DNA from: Pseudomonas sp. 14P_8.1_Bac3
Lineage (GTDB): Bacteria; Pseudomonadota; Gammaproteobacteria; Pseudomonadales; Pseudomonadaceae
Length of the DNA: 42,675 bases
Reading direction: 5' to 3'
NCBI RefSeq assembly: GCF_025466085.1
Contig: NZ_JANLOD010000031.1
Span: 1 to 42,675 of the forward strand
Made by a program: the position numbers and the translations under genes
In this document: piece by piece, positions 1-8,697 of the stretch
Layout of the letters: every line of letters begins with the position of its first letter
How positions within the stretch are numbered: the first letter of the stretch is position 1
Notes under the pieces: model-generated
Told to the model about the DNA's origin: nothing
The model's input: the letters and a program-made list of their open reading frames with translations, nothing else
Database searches by the model: none

Positions 1-50
<50 letters not shown>

Positions 51-122
51 CTCCCACAGGGATTGGGGCCGGCTCCTGGATTGCGAAGCATGCACGATCC
101 CGGTGCACAACGGCAGTTCTGA

Positions 123-887
123 TTACTTCAGGCTGCCCGAGAGAAATTGCTGCAGGCGCTCGGACTGTGGATTGACCAGCACCTCGCGCGGGTTGCCGCT
201 TTCTTCGACCACGCCTTTGTGCAGGAACACCAACTGATTCGACACTTCACGGGCAAAGCCCATTTCGTGGGTCACCACCACCATCGTCCGGCCTTCCAGG
301 GCCAGGGCCTGCATCACCTTCAGCACGTCGCCGACCAGTTCCGGGTCGAGGGCCGAGGTCGGCTCGTCGAACAGCATCACCTCGGGTTCCATCGCCAACG
401 CACGGGCGATCGCCACGCGTTGCTGCTCGCCGCCGGACATGTGGCCCGGGTAAGCGTCTTTACGATGGGCCACGCCGACCTTGTTCAGGTAGTGCTCGGC
501 TTTCTCGCGGGCTTCAGCCTTGGACATGCCGAGCACATGGACCGGCGCTTCCATGATGTTTTCCAGCGCGGTCATGTGCGACCACAGGTTGAAATGCTGG
601 AACACCATCGACAGGCGCGAACGCATGCGCTGCAGTTGTTTCGGGTCGGCGGCTTTCATCGCGCCGTCCTTGTTCGCCACCAGCTTCAACTCTTCGTTGT
701 TCAGCAGGATGCGGCCGGCGTGCGGCTGTTCCAGCAGGTTGATGCAGCGCAGGAAGGTACTTTTGCCGGAGCCACTGGAGCCGATGATGCTGATCACATC
801 GCCAGCCGCCGCTTTCAGGGACACGCCCTTGAGCACTTCGTGACTGCCATAGCGTTTATGCAGGTCTTGGACTTCAAGTTTGTACAT
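123..887 (-). CDS. aotP: Arginine/ornithine ABC importer ATPase AotP (HisP-like)
   Basis: ATP-binding subunit of a polar amino-acid ABC importer; it hydrolyses ATP on the inner face of the inner membrane to drive uptake by AotQ/AotM. The 254-residue protein shows Walker A GSSGSGKST (about 36-44), a Q-loop (VFQHFNLW), the signature MSGGEQQR, Walker B VMLFDEPTSALD and the switch histidine in VVTHEMGFA. I start it at the ATG at 887 (MYKLEV). A GTG 15 bases upstream would extend it, but those bases (gtgagaa) look like the ribosome-binding site. It is the last gene of the operon in view; argR, which follows aotP in P. aeruginosa, would lie past the window edge. The aot name rests on gene order; histidine or another basic amino acid is a possible substrate. 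Confidence 0.9.
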   Translation of the reverse strand: MYKLEVQDLHKRYGSHEVLKGVSLKAAAGDVISIIGSSGSGKSTFLRCINLLEQPHAGRILLNNEELKLVANKDGAMKAADPKQLQRMRSRLSMVFQHFNLWSHMTALENIMEAPVHVLGMSKAEAREKAEHYLNKVGVAHRKDAYPGHMSGGEQQRVAIARALAMEPEVMLFDEPTSALDPELVGDVLKVMQALALEGRTMVVVTHEMGFAREVSNQLVFLHKGVVEESGNPREVLVNPQSERLQQFLSGSLK

Positions 888-914
888 GCGGTCGGTTCTC
901 ACAAAAACAGTCAG

Positions 915-2039
915 TCAGTCGTTGAGCAAGCGCCCGTGACGCAGCGCTTCGCGCCCCGCCACCTTGGCCAGCCAGAAACCGGGTTGGGCATAACGCAGCC
1001 GTTCAACGGCAAACAGCACCCCGGACGTACCCGCACACACCGTGCTCACACGATCCGATAATGGATCGATCACTTCAAAAATCTCGTCGCCGGCTTCGAT
1101 CCACTCGCCGGGCTTGCGCAAAAAGCTGATCACGCCAGGGTGCGGCGCGAACAGCAATTCGGTGCCTTCGAACGGCATGCCTTCGCAGGCGTCCTGCGCA
1201 GGTGCAGGCCATTCGCCGCTGATCAAACCCTGCTCGGCGAGGAACGCGAGGATGCCTTCGGCGTGCGCCTGGGCATCGGCGCGCGTGGTGTCGGCCTGCC
1301 CGCCGAGTTCGATCGTGGTCGCCAGGCACGCCAGTGGAATCTGCGCGTCCGGGAACAGACGCGACAAACGCAACCACGGCAGCGAACACGCTTCGTCGAA
1401 GGAACTGCCACCGGAATCTTCCGCCAGCAGCCCCACCTTCACATCCAGGTGCGCGGCGAGGGAACGCCACTGCGGCCAGTGTTGCGGCAAGGCGTACATG
1501 TGCAGCGCGGCTTCGGCATCGCAATGCAAATCCAGCACGACGTCGGCGGTGCAGGCGTGGCTGAGCAGGATGCGCTGCATGCCTTGCAACTGGCTGCTCG
1601 CGCCTGGCAACGCTGCCAGGTGATCGCTCATGGCCTGACGGATCAAGCGGATGTTGGCGTGCGGATCATCGCCCAGTTTTCCATCGAGTTCGGCGGCCAC
1701 TGGCGCGCTCAGCTCGACGAAATCGCGGTTGAAGTTCTTGCCGCTGCCCGCCTCGAAACGGCCTTGGTGATTGCCTTGCAGCAGCTGACCGAGACCCAGT
1801 GGATTGGCCACCGGCACCAGTTCGATGACACCGTTGAGCAAGCCTTGGGCTTCGAGTTCGGTCAGGCGCTTTTTCAGTTCCCAGGCCGTGCGCATGCCCG
1901 GCAGTTCATCGGCGTGCAGGCTGGCCTGGATGTAGGCCTTGCGCCCGCCGGTGCGCTCTCTATTCCCAAAGCTGAACACCGACAGCTGGCGCTCGCTGCC
2001 CAGGTGGCTCCACGGCAAAACGTGATCGATGCGTTCCAT
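915..2039 (-). CDS. aotO: AotO, M14/AstE-aspartoacylase-type zinc hydrolase
   Basis: A 374-residue protein of the succinylglutamate desuccinylase/aspartoacylase branch of M14 zinc carboxypeptidases, sitting inside the importer operon at the place of aotO in P. aeruginosa. The expected zinc ligands are visible: H42 and E45 in SLHADELPG, and H172 in VLDLHCD. The likely catalytic glutamate is E244 in TTIELGG. The C-terminal third (after about 270) resembles the biotinyl/barrel tail of this family (PHPGVISFLRKPGEWIEAGD). It starts one base after aotM stops, so translation is probably coupled. The substrate is unknown; hydrolysis of an N-acylated or modified basic amino acid imported by the system is a plausible inference. 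No signal peptide is seen, so it should be cytoplasmic. Confidence 0.8.
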   Translation of the reverse strand: MERIDHVLPWSHLGSERQLSVFSFGNRERTGGRKAYIQASLHADELPGMRTAWELKKRLTELEAQGLLNGVIELVPVANPLGLGQLLQGNHQGRFEAGSGKNFNRDFVELSAPVAAELDGKLGDDPHANIRLIRQAMSDHLAALPGASSQLQGMQRILLSHACTADVVLDLHCDAEAALHMYALPQHWPQWRSLAAHLDVKVGLLAEDSGGSSFDEACSLPWLRLSRLFPDAQIPLACLATTIELGGQADTTRADAQAHAEGILAFLAEQGLISGEWPAPAQDACEGMPFEGTELLFAPHPGVISFLRKPGEWIEAGDEIFEVIDPLSDRVSTVCAGTSGVLFAVERLRYAQPGFWLAKVAGREALRHGRLLND

Positions 2040-2040
2040 A

Positions 2041-2739
2041 TCAGTGCTTCCGCGGGGCCAGGTAGCCCAGCCAGCGGCGCTCGGCCAGTTTGAACAGTTT
2101 CACCAGGATGAAGGTCAGGCACAGGTAGAACACGCCGGCCGTGATGTAGGCCTCGAACGGCAGGTAGAACTGGGCGTTGACCGTGCGCGCGGCGCCAGTG
2201 ATGTCGATCAGAGTGACGATGGACGCCAGACTGGTGGTCTGCAGCATCATGATCACTTCGTTGCTGTACTGCGGCAGCGCCCGGCGCAGGGCCGACGGCA
2301 GCAGGATGCGCTTGTACATCTTGAAGCGCGACATGCCCATGGCCTTGGCCGCTTCGATCTCACCGTTCGGCGTGGCCCGCAGGCTGCCGGCAATGATTTC
2401 CGCGGTGTAGGCGCTGGTATTGATGGCGAAGGCCAGGCAGGCACAGAAGGTCGCGCTCGACAGCCATGGCCAGAAAATGCTTTCACGCACCGCTTCGAAT
2501 TGCGCCAGGCCGTAGTAGATCAGAAACAGCTGCACCAGCATCGGCGTGCCGCGGATCACGTAGGTGTAGAGCCAGGCGCTCATGTTGACGACCGAGTTCT
2601 TCGACACGCGCATCAGGCCCAGGGGCAACGCGCACAGCAGGCCGAAGAACAGCGAGATGGCGAGCAATTTCAGGGTGGTCACCAAGCCGCCGAAGTACAG
2701 CGGCAAGGCCTCCCAAATGACGTTGTAGTCGAAGATCAT
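2041..2739 (-). CDS. aotM: Arginine/ornithine ABC importer permease AotM
   Basis: Inner-membrane permease of the HisM/HisQ type, 232 residues. Several hydrophobic segments are visible, starting with LYFGGLVTTLKLLAISLFFGLL. The coupling-loop motif for the ATPase is EIIAGSLRATPNGEIEAAKAMGMS, around residues 115-137. The conserved 'YVIRGTPMLVQLF' stretch is typical of polar amino-acid permeases. Its ATG overlaps the aotQ stop by four bases (ATGA), and aotO follows one base after its own stop, showing a tight translational chain. It should pair with AotQ to form the membrane channel. The exact substrate cannot be told from the permease alone. Confidence 0.88.
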   Translation of the reverse strand: MIFDYNVIWEALPLYFGGLVTTLKLLAISLFFGLLCALPLGLMRVSKNSVVNMSAWLYTYVIRGTPMLVQLFLIYYGLAQFEAVRESIFWPWLSSATFCACLAFAINTSAYTAEIIAGSLRATPNGEIEAAKAMGMSRFKMYKRILLPSALRRALPQYSNEVIMMLQTTSLASIVTLIDITGAARTVNAQFYLPFEAYITAGVFYLCLTFILVKLFKLAERRWLGYLAPRKH

Positions 2740-3425
2740 AGCTCAGCCGCCCTTACGCCTACCGAGTAGCGCTTCTCGAGGTGACGCAATGCCAGCAACG
2801 AGACACTGGTGATCACCAGGTACATCGCCGCCACTGCGAGGAAGAAGGTGAAAGGCTCGCGGGTGGCGTCGGCCGCCTGCTTGGCCTTGAACATCATGTC
2901 TTGCAGGCCCACCACCGAAATCAGCGCGGTGGCCTTGGTCAACACCAGCCAGTTGTTGGTGAAACCCGGAATCGCCAGGCGAATCATCTGCGGCACCAGC
3001 ACCCGGAAGAACACCTGGAAACTGCTCATGCCATAAGCCATGCCGGCTTCGGCCTGGCCTTTCGGGATCGCCATGAACGCGCCGCGGAAGGTTTCCGACA
3101 GGTACGCACCGAAGATGAAGCCCAGGGTGCCAATACCGGCGGCCAACGGGTTCAGGTCGATGTAGTCGTCATAGCCGAGCATCGGCGCCACGCGGTTGAG
3201 CAAGTCCTGGCCGCCGTAGAAGATCAGCAGGATCAGCACCAGGTCGGGAATCCCGCGGATGACCGTGGAATACAGGTCGCCCAGCCAGGCCAGCCAGCGC
3301 ACCGGCGACAGACGCAGCGCCACGCCGATCAGCCCCAGGAGAATGGCCAGGGCCATGGACGACAAGGCGAGCTGAAGCGTCAGCCATGCGCCATCGAGGA
3401 TGACAGCCCCGTAGCCTTTCAACAT
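2736..3425 (-). CDS. aotQ: Arginine/ornithine ABC importer permease AotQ
   Basis: Second inner-membrane permease, 229 residues, HisQ type. It shows the YSTVIRGIPDLVLILLIFYGG segment and the ATPase-contact loop ETFRGAFMAIPKGQAEAGMAYGMS, followed by further membrane helices. It follows aotJ after a 91-base gap holding a strong stem-loop and overlaps aotM by four bases. It probably forms the channel heterodimer with AotM, driven by AotP and fed by the periplasmic AotJ. Family membership is secure; the arginine/ornithine assignment follows from the conserved neighbourhood with acsA. Confidence 0.88.
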   Translation of the reverse strand: MLKGYGAVILDGAWLTLQLALSSMALAILLGLIGVALRLSPVRWLAWLGDLYSTVIRGIPDLVLILLIFYGGQDLLNRVAPMLGYDDYIDLNPLAAGIGTLGFIFGAYLSETFRGAFMAIPKGQAEAGMAYGMSSFQVFFRVLVPQMIRLAIPGFTNNWLVLTKATALISVVGLQDMMFKAKQAADATREPFTFFLAVAAMYLVITSVSLLALRHLEKRYSVGVRAAEL

Positions 3426-3454
3426 GATTCAGGTCCTCGAACGTTGGGATGAAA

Positions 3455-3495
3455 AAATGGCGCAAACCTCAGAGATCCTGTTGCTTGCGCCATTT
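3455..3495 (-). terminator. Stem-loop with T-run between aotJ and aotQ (attenuator)
   Basis: A perfect 11-bp inverted repeat, AAATGGCGCAA (3455-3465) and TTGCGCCATTT (3485-3495), encloses a 19-base loop. On the minus strand it is followed by a T-run (3452-3457). It lies just after the binding-protein gene and before the permease genes. It looks like a partial Rho-independent terminator, or an RNA-stabilising hairpin, that would let AotJ be made in excess over the membrane subunits, as is known for several ABC importers. Confidence 0.75.
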
Positions 3496-3516
3496 CGGAC
3501 TTGTCGCCTGGACGTA

Positions 3517-4290
3517 TTACTTGCCGTAGATATCGAAGGCGAAGTATTTGTCCTGGATTTGCTTGTACTTGCCGTTCTCGCGAATGGCGGTGATCGCGCT
3601 ATTGATCTTGTCTTTCAGCGCGTCGCCCTTGCGCACCGCGATACCCACGCCGTCGCCGAAGTATTTGACGTCGGTGAAGGCCGGGCCCACGAAGGCGAAA
3701 CCTTTGCCGGCGTCGGTTTTCAGGAAACCGTCATCCAGCAGCGTAGCGTCTGCCACGGTGCCGTCGAGGCGACCGGCAGCGACGTCGAGGTAGATTTCGT
3801 TCTGCGAACCGTACGGCTTGATCTCGGCACCCAGCGGGGCCAGGACTTCGCGGGCGAAACGCTCGTGGATCGAACCACGTTGCACGCCGATGTTCTTGCC
3901 CTTCAGCTCGGTCAGGCCTTCGCTGACCTGGGTGCCGGCCTTCATGACCAGACGCGCCGGAGTGTTGTAGTACTTGTTGGTGAAGTCCACGGACTTCTTG
4001 CGGTCTTCAGTGATCGACATGGACGACAGGATCGCGTCGATCTTGCGCACTTTCAGTGCCGGGATCAGACCGTCGAACTCTTGCTCGACCCACACGCACT
4101 TGACCTTCATCTCTTCGCACAGGGCGTTGCCGATGTCGTAGTCGAAACCCACGATGCTGCCGTCCGGCGCTTTCGAAGCGAACGGAGGGTAGGCCGCTTC
4201 GATACCGATTTTCACAGGCTTGTCATCGGCAAAGGTTGGCAGGGACAGCACGGACAGTGCCAGGGCGCCAAGCAGCACGAGTTTCTTCAT
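3517..4290 (-). CDS. aotJ: Periplasmic arginine/ornithine-binding protein AotJ
   Basis: Solute-binding protein of family 3 (HisJ/ArgT/LAO type), 257 residues. A Sec signal peptide ([21 protein letters not shown], cut near residue 21-22) sends it to the periplasm. The family signature is present ([20 protein letters not shown]). Ligand-pocket segments include YPPFASK, the SSMSITEDR stretch and the [12 protein letters not shown] loop. It should capture the basic amino acid and hand it to AotQ/AotM. It is the first gene of the operon. The hairpin right after it probably makes it the most abundant product, and the candidate ArgR site upstream suggests arginine-responsive control. Confidence 0.9.
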   Translation of the reverse strand: MKKLVLLGALALSVLSLPTFADDKPVKIGIEAAYPPFASKAPDGSIVGFDYDIGNALCEEMKVKCVWVEQEFDGLIPALKVRKIDAILSSMSITEDRKKSVDFTNKYYNTPARLVMKAGTQVSEGLTELKGKNIGVQRGSIHERFAREVLAPLGAEIKPYGSQNEIYLDVAAGRLDGTVADATLLDDGFLKTDAGKGFAFVGPAFTDVKYFGDGVGIAVRKGDALKDKINSAITAIRENGKYKQIQDKYFAFDIYGK

Positions 4291-4794
4291 CTTGGGACTC
4301 CATCGGTAAAGGGCTGAAACGGCAGAGTGAGCGATAGCCCAATATGCGAATGAGTACTACGCAAAGCGATTGCTGCGTCCTACGAATCGCGCGCTGATTT
4401 CAACGCGGACGACGACGAGCGAGTGATCGGCATTCTAACGACAGGCCCGAAGTCGATATTTCTTCAATGCGACAACAAATTACAGAAGCACCGAGAAAGC
4501 CGAATGGGCACGTTGACAGCCCTGCAAATTCATGCAAGAGCAAAAGACAGTGAACCGATCTATGCTGCAAATTGCGGGCCTATTATTGGCAAAGCCTTCT
4601 AATCCGGCAAGCACGGCGTGGCTTCTTATTTTTTTCCGGGATTGGACAGGCACAGTGATGGGGATGGGCGTTTCCCATCGCCCCGCATCGGTGCGGGCGG
4701 TTACACATTCAGTTACTTGAAGGGGCGCGGGTAACAGCGGGAAATGGACGACGGATGAAGCCGATAATTATTGGTTGATGTCAGAGAGTGTCTG
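4291..4794. other. Intergenic region upstream of aotJ; no convincing gene
   Basis: About 500 bases lie between the aotJ start and the first REP element. The part nearest aotJ should hold its promoter and the ArgR-like site at 4454-4474. A 62-codon open frame exists at 4532-4720 (+), but it has no good ribosome-binding site and no family resemblance, so I do not call a gene. The 4540-4640 stretch is AT-richer than its surroundings. I see nothing else I can name. Confidence 0.5.
4454..4474 (-). promoter_or_regulatory. Candidate ArgR half-site upstream of aotJ
   Basis: On the minus strand the bases read TGTCGC, eight bases, AA, five bases. That matches the published P. aeruginosa ArgR half-site pattern TGTCGC-N8-AA-N5. 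A second, weaker TGTCGT lies 31 bases downstream (towards aotJ) instead of the usual 21. The position, about 165-185 bases upstream of the aotJ start, fits the arginine-induced aot operon, but the second half-site is imperfect. Confidence 0.5.
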
Positions 4795-4907
4795 GGCGGG
4801 CGCGTTCGCGAGCAAGCCCGCTCCCACAGGTTTTTGGGTTGTTCGCCAATATTGTGTCCACTGAAGATTCCTGTGGGAGCGGGCTTGCCCGCGAAGAGGC
4901 CCGCCCT
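4795..4907. repeat. REP pair (REPIN) between aotJ and acsA
   Basis: Two oppositely oriented REP copies face each other: ttcgcgagcaagcccgctcc (from 4805) and its counterpart at 4870-4895. They are flanked by complementary GGGCGGGC / GCCCGCCC edges. This is the usual REP doublet of Pseudomonas, mobilised in trans by a RAYT transposase that is not in this window. It could also fold as an RNA hairpin in readthrough transcripts. Confidence 0.85.
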
Positions 4908-4930
4908 GCCCACACAAAATCCCCAGACAC

Positions 4931-4967
4931 AAAAAAGCCCCATCCGGCAAACACCGGACAGGGCTTT
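4931..4967 (-). terminator. Rho-independent terminator of acsA
   Basis: Read on the minus strand, AAAGCCC and TCCGG pair with CCGGG/GGGCTTT partners across a 6-base loop (4948-4953), with a 2x2 internal mismatch, and then run into six T (complement of 4931-4936). It begins about 20 bases after the acsA stop. Confidence 0.85.
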
Positions 4968-4987
4968 CACTGACTCAGAACAGACGC

Positions 4988-6943
<1,956 letters not shown>

Positions 6944-7416
6944 CTTTCTTACCTCGGTGGAATAGTTGTTTTTGTATGGCGCCAGTTGTAGCCGGGCGGG
7001 GCTTATAGAACCATTCGACGATGGTAGTAACAAGTCCCTACAAATTGTCCGAATACACCGCAACCCCTGTAGGAGCGAGCACGCTCGCGATGGTCGTGAA
7101 CGATGACGCGCAAATCCTGACACCCCGTGTCGCTCGCAGGTTTATCGCCAGCAAGCTGGCTCCTACAGGGTGATGATCGTTCCGCCTGCAGGTTATTTGG
7201 TGATTGTTACGAAATCTGTCAAAGGTGTTTATCAAAACCCCATCTATATGAATGCCACCCCCACGCCTAAAATCAATCCCGCCAACAAGGCAAACCCTGA
7301 TTAACCCAGTTGCAGCCCCCACGAAGGCAGTTAATCAAACCCCCGGTAATCAAGTTCCACACGCAACCCCAAAAAGGTTGCGTGACCCCACTCGACCGCT
7401 AAAAGGTAGAACCGAA
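6944..7416. other. Intergenic region between acsA and the DUF2790-like gene
   Basis: Divergent promoter region. Bases 7064-7170 are a REP doublet (listed separately). The rest should hold the acsA promoter (nearest 6944-7060) and that of the small exported protein (7180-7416). I see no convincing sigma-54 or other named site and no gene. Confidence 0.5.
7064..7170. repeat. REP pair of the 'gtaggagcgagc' variety
   Basis: Two inverted copies: cccctgtaggagcgagc (from 7065) and agcaagctggctcctacagg (7150-7169). The core is 'tcctacag' rather than 'tcccacag', so it belongs to a different REP subgroup from the copy at 4795-4907. Confidence 0.8.
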
Positions 7417-7680
7417 ATGAAAGCTTTATTAGTTCTGGCCCTCTCCAGCCTCTGCGCAACCGCCATGGCAGACGAGAGCCCGACTGATGTCGCACAGCAA
7501 AAACCGGCCATCGAGGAATACACTTACTCAACCCACCTCGACATCGCCAAAGTTATCTCCATGAGCGAAATCCCCAACGTGTGTGAAGTGGTCCCGGCCA
7601 AAATGGAGTACGACGACTCCAACGGTCAACGCCACATCCTGCGCTACAGCGTCATGGGTAACGGCTGCACCAACGGCTGA
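7417..7680 (+). CDS. Small exported DUF2790-like protein
   Basis: An 87-residue protein with a clear signal peptide (MKALLVLALSSLCATAMA, cleaved before DES). The mature part of about 69 residues has two cysteines (in NVCEVV and NGCTNG) that could form a disulfide, and a compact pattern (HLDIAKVISMSEIPNVCEVVP then YDDSNGQRHILRYSVMGNGC). It resembles the small periplasmic DUF2790 proteins common in Pseudomonas, whose function is not established. The ATG at 7417 follows an AAGGTAG ribosome-binding site; the open frame extends upstream to 7252 but that part lacks a plausible start. No operon partner is seen. Confidence 0.8.
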   Translation: MKALLVLALSSLCATAMADESPTDVAQQKPAIEEYTYSTHLDIAKVISMSEIPNVCEVVPAKMEYDDSNGQRHILRYSVMGNGCTNG

Positions 7681-7865
7681 TCACCCACCTCCCCTCTTCA
7701 CGATTCGACCCACCCGCCCGCCGTTCAAGGCTGATGAAGCGCCGGACCGTATATATCTATTTATACGATTGCTTTAAGCGTTTATTTGCGCTTTTTAATC
7801 AAATTAGTCGGCGTAGTATGAATTCCACACCAAGGCACAACGCCAACAACACTGGAGCCACTCTT

Positions 7866-8180
7866 ATGAAAACCAAACTGATTCTCGCCCTTACCCTGTC
7901 CGTACTGGCCGCCAACACCTTTGCTGCCGACGGTTACGACCGTACTGGTTCGGCTGCTTTCACCACCGAAGCCTCTTACGCTGCTGACGGCGCTGATCAT
8001 GTCGGCGCAAGCAAACTGGCCGCCGATGGCGCTGACCACGTAGGCGCAAACAAACTCGCTGCTGATGGTGCTGACCACGTCGGTGCAAACAAACTTGCTG
8101 CCGATGGTGCTGACCACGTTGGAGCAAACAAACTTGCTGCCGATGGTGCTGACCACGTCGGTGCAGCTCGCCTCAGCTGA
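7866..8180 (+). CDS. Exported protein made of five 13-residue tandem repeats
   Basis: A 104-residue protein: signal peptide MKTKLILALTLSVLAANTFA, an 18-residue lead-in (ADGYDRTGSAAFTTEASY), then five 13-residue units of the pattern AADGADHVGANKL (residues 39-103) and a final Ser. The units are exact 39-bp tandem repeats covering 7980-8174, with no spacer. The lead-in ADGYDRTG looks like a degenerate earlier unit. Asp and His recur at fixed positions (DGADH), which could bind metal, but that is inference. A GGAG site lies upstream of the ATG at 7866. I recognise the type from other pseudomonads, where function is unknown and annotation unreliable. Confidence 0.8.
   Translation: MKTKLILALTLSVLAANTFAADGYDRTGSAAFTTEASYAADGADHVGASKLAADGADHVGANKLAADGADHVGANKLAADGADHVGANKLAADGADHVGAARLS
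7980..8174 (+). repeat. Five-copy 39-bp coding tandem repeat
   Basis: Units at 7980-8018, 8019-8057, 8058-8096, 8097-8135 and 8136-8174, all in frame, encoding (A)ADGADHVGA(N/S)KL; the last ends AARL. Units 3 and 4 are the most alike, which suggests recent expansion by slippage or unequal recombination. Copy number is likely to vary between strains. Confidence 0.9.
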
Positions 8181-8200
8181 TCGCCGAGCGAGACTTTATA

Positions 8201-8218
8201 GCCCGACTTCGGTCGGGC
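8201..8218 (+). terminator. GC hairpin after the repeat-protein gene
   Basis: GCCCGAC-ttcg-GTCGGGC is a perfect 7-bp stem with a stable TTCG loop, 20 bases after the repeat-protein stop. The T-tract afterwards is poor, so termination may be partial. Confidence 0.6.
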
Positions 8219-8254
8219 CTAGTTGTGTCTGGGGTCGTCGAAAATCGACTCAAA

Positions 8255-8300
8255 ACACAAGATGTAGTGAAAAACCCGTTTTTCTGGCTATTTTTTGAAC
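8255..8300 (+). promoter_or_regulatory. Candidate NrdR box pair upstream of nrdB
   Basis: Box 1 (8255-8270), ACACAAGATGTAGTGA, fits the NrdR consensus acaCwAtATaTwGtgt at 13 of 16 positions. Box 2 (8285-8300) has the core CTATTTTTTG, fitting 8 of 10 core positions, 30 bases downstream, close to the three-helical-turn spacing of known NrdR pairs. NrdR represses ribonucleotide reductase genes when dATP is high. Confidence 0.55.
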
Positions 8301-8631
8301 AAAAAAGTAGCACGTCAAAATTTCAGAAAAAAAATCTTCGCCCGCGATATCCAGCCAAAGCCCTGTAAACCCTCGCTCCGACCGAAAAACCTCCCTTCCC
8401 GACCGCTCCATGCGCGGATTCGCCCCACCACGGCCGCGAAAATTTCCCTATAATGCCGGCTTAAACGGGCCTGCAATATTCCCTTACAGGGATGACAGCC
8501 AGTCTGAAGCCCACGCCGAAGTCCTCATCGATTTCTGCGCCCTCAGAGGCTCTCGGAACCCCGTACAAAATTATGTTTATTTGCCTGCGTGTACCGCTGC
8601 AAAAAACGCTATCCAACGCGGCCAGTACGGT

Positions 8632-8664
8632 CGTGTGAAAAACCAACCGATCAGTTTTCACACG
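8632..8664 (+). promoter_or_regulatory. Leader hairpin just upstream of nrdB
   Basis: CGTGTGAAAA (8632-8641) and TTTTCACACG (8655-8664) form a perfect 10-bp inverted repeat with a 13-base loop, ending 33 bases before the nrdB ATG. It could be an mRNA hairpin near the ribosome-binding site or a protein operator. It has no T-run on the plus side, so it is not a standard terminator. Confidence 0.5.
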
Positions 8665-8697
8665 GGCATCTGGCCCTCACGCAGGAGACGACACGTC

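Larger units (their letters stand above)
8219..8697 (+). promoter_or_regulatory. Long nrdB upstream region and leader
   Basis: Nearly 480 bases lie between the hairpin at 8201 and the nrdB start. The region has a candidate NrdR box pair (8255-8300), a perfect TATAAT at 8449-8454 with no clear -35 partner, and a leader hairpin at 8632-8664. If the TATAAT is the -10, the mRNA leader is about 235 bases. An in-frame extension of the nrdB reading frame to 8410 exists but lacks a ribosome-binding site and protein-like sequence. Confidence 0.55.

Noticed and set aside
147..1061. Long open frames antisense to the aot genes
   Set aside because: They arise from high-GC codon bias opposite real genes, with His/Arg-rich low-quality translations and no ribosome-binding sites.
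4532..4720. 62-codon open frame upstream of aotJ
   Set aside because: No family resemblance, poor start context and mixed codon use; treated as non-coding.
7770..7800. Weak hairpin with T-run upstream of the repeat-protein gene
   Set aside because: Only a 4-5 bp stem; too weak to call as a terminator.
8410..8697. Upstream extension of the nrdB frame
   Set aside because: Sequence before 8698 is not protein-like, and the CAGGAGA ribosome-binding site clearly points to the ATG at 8698.
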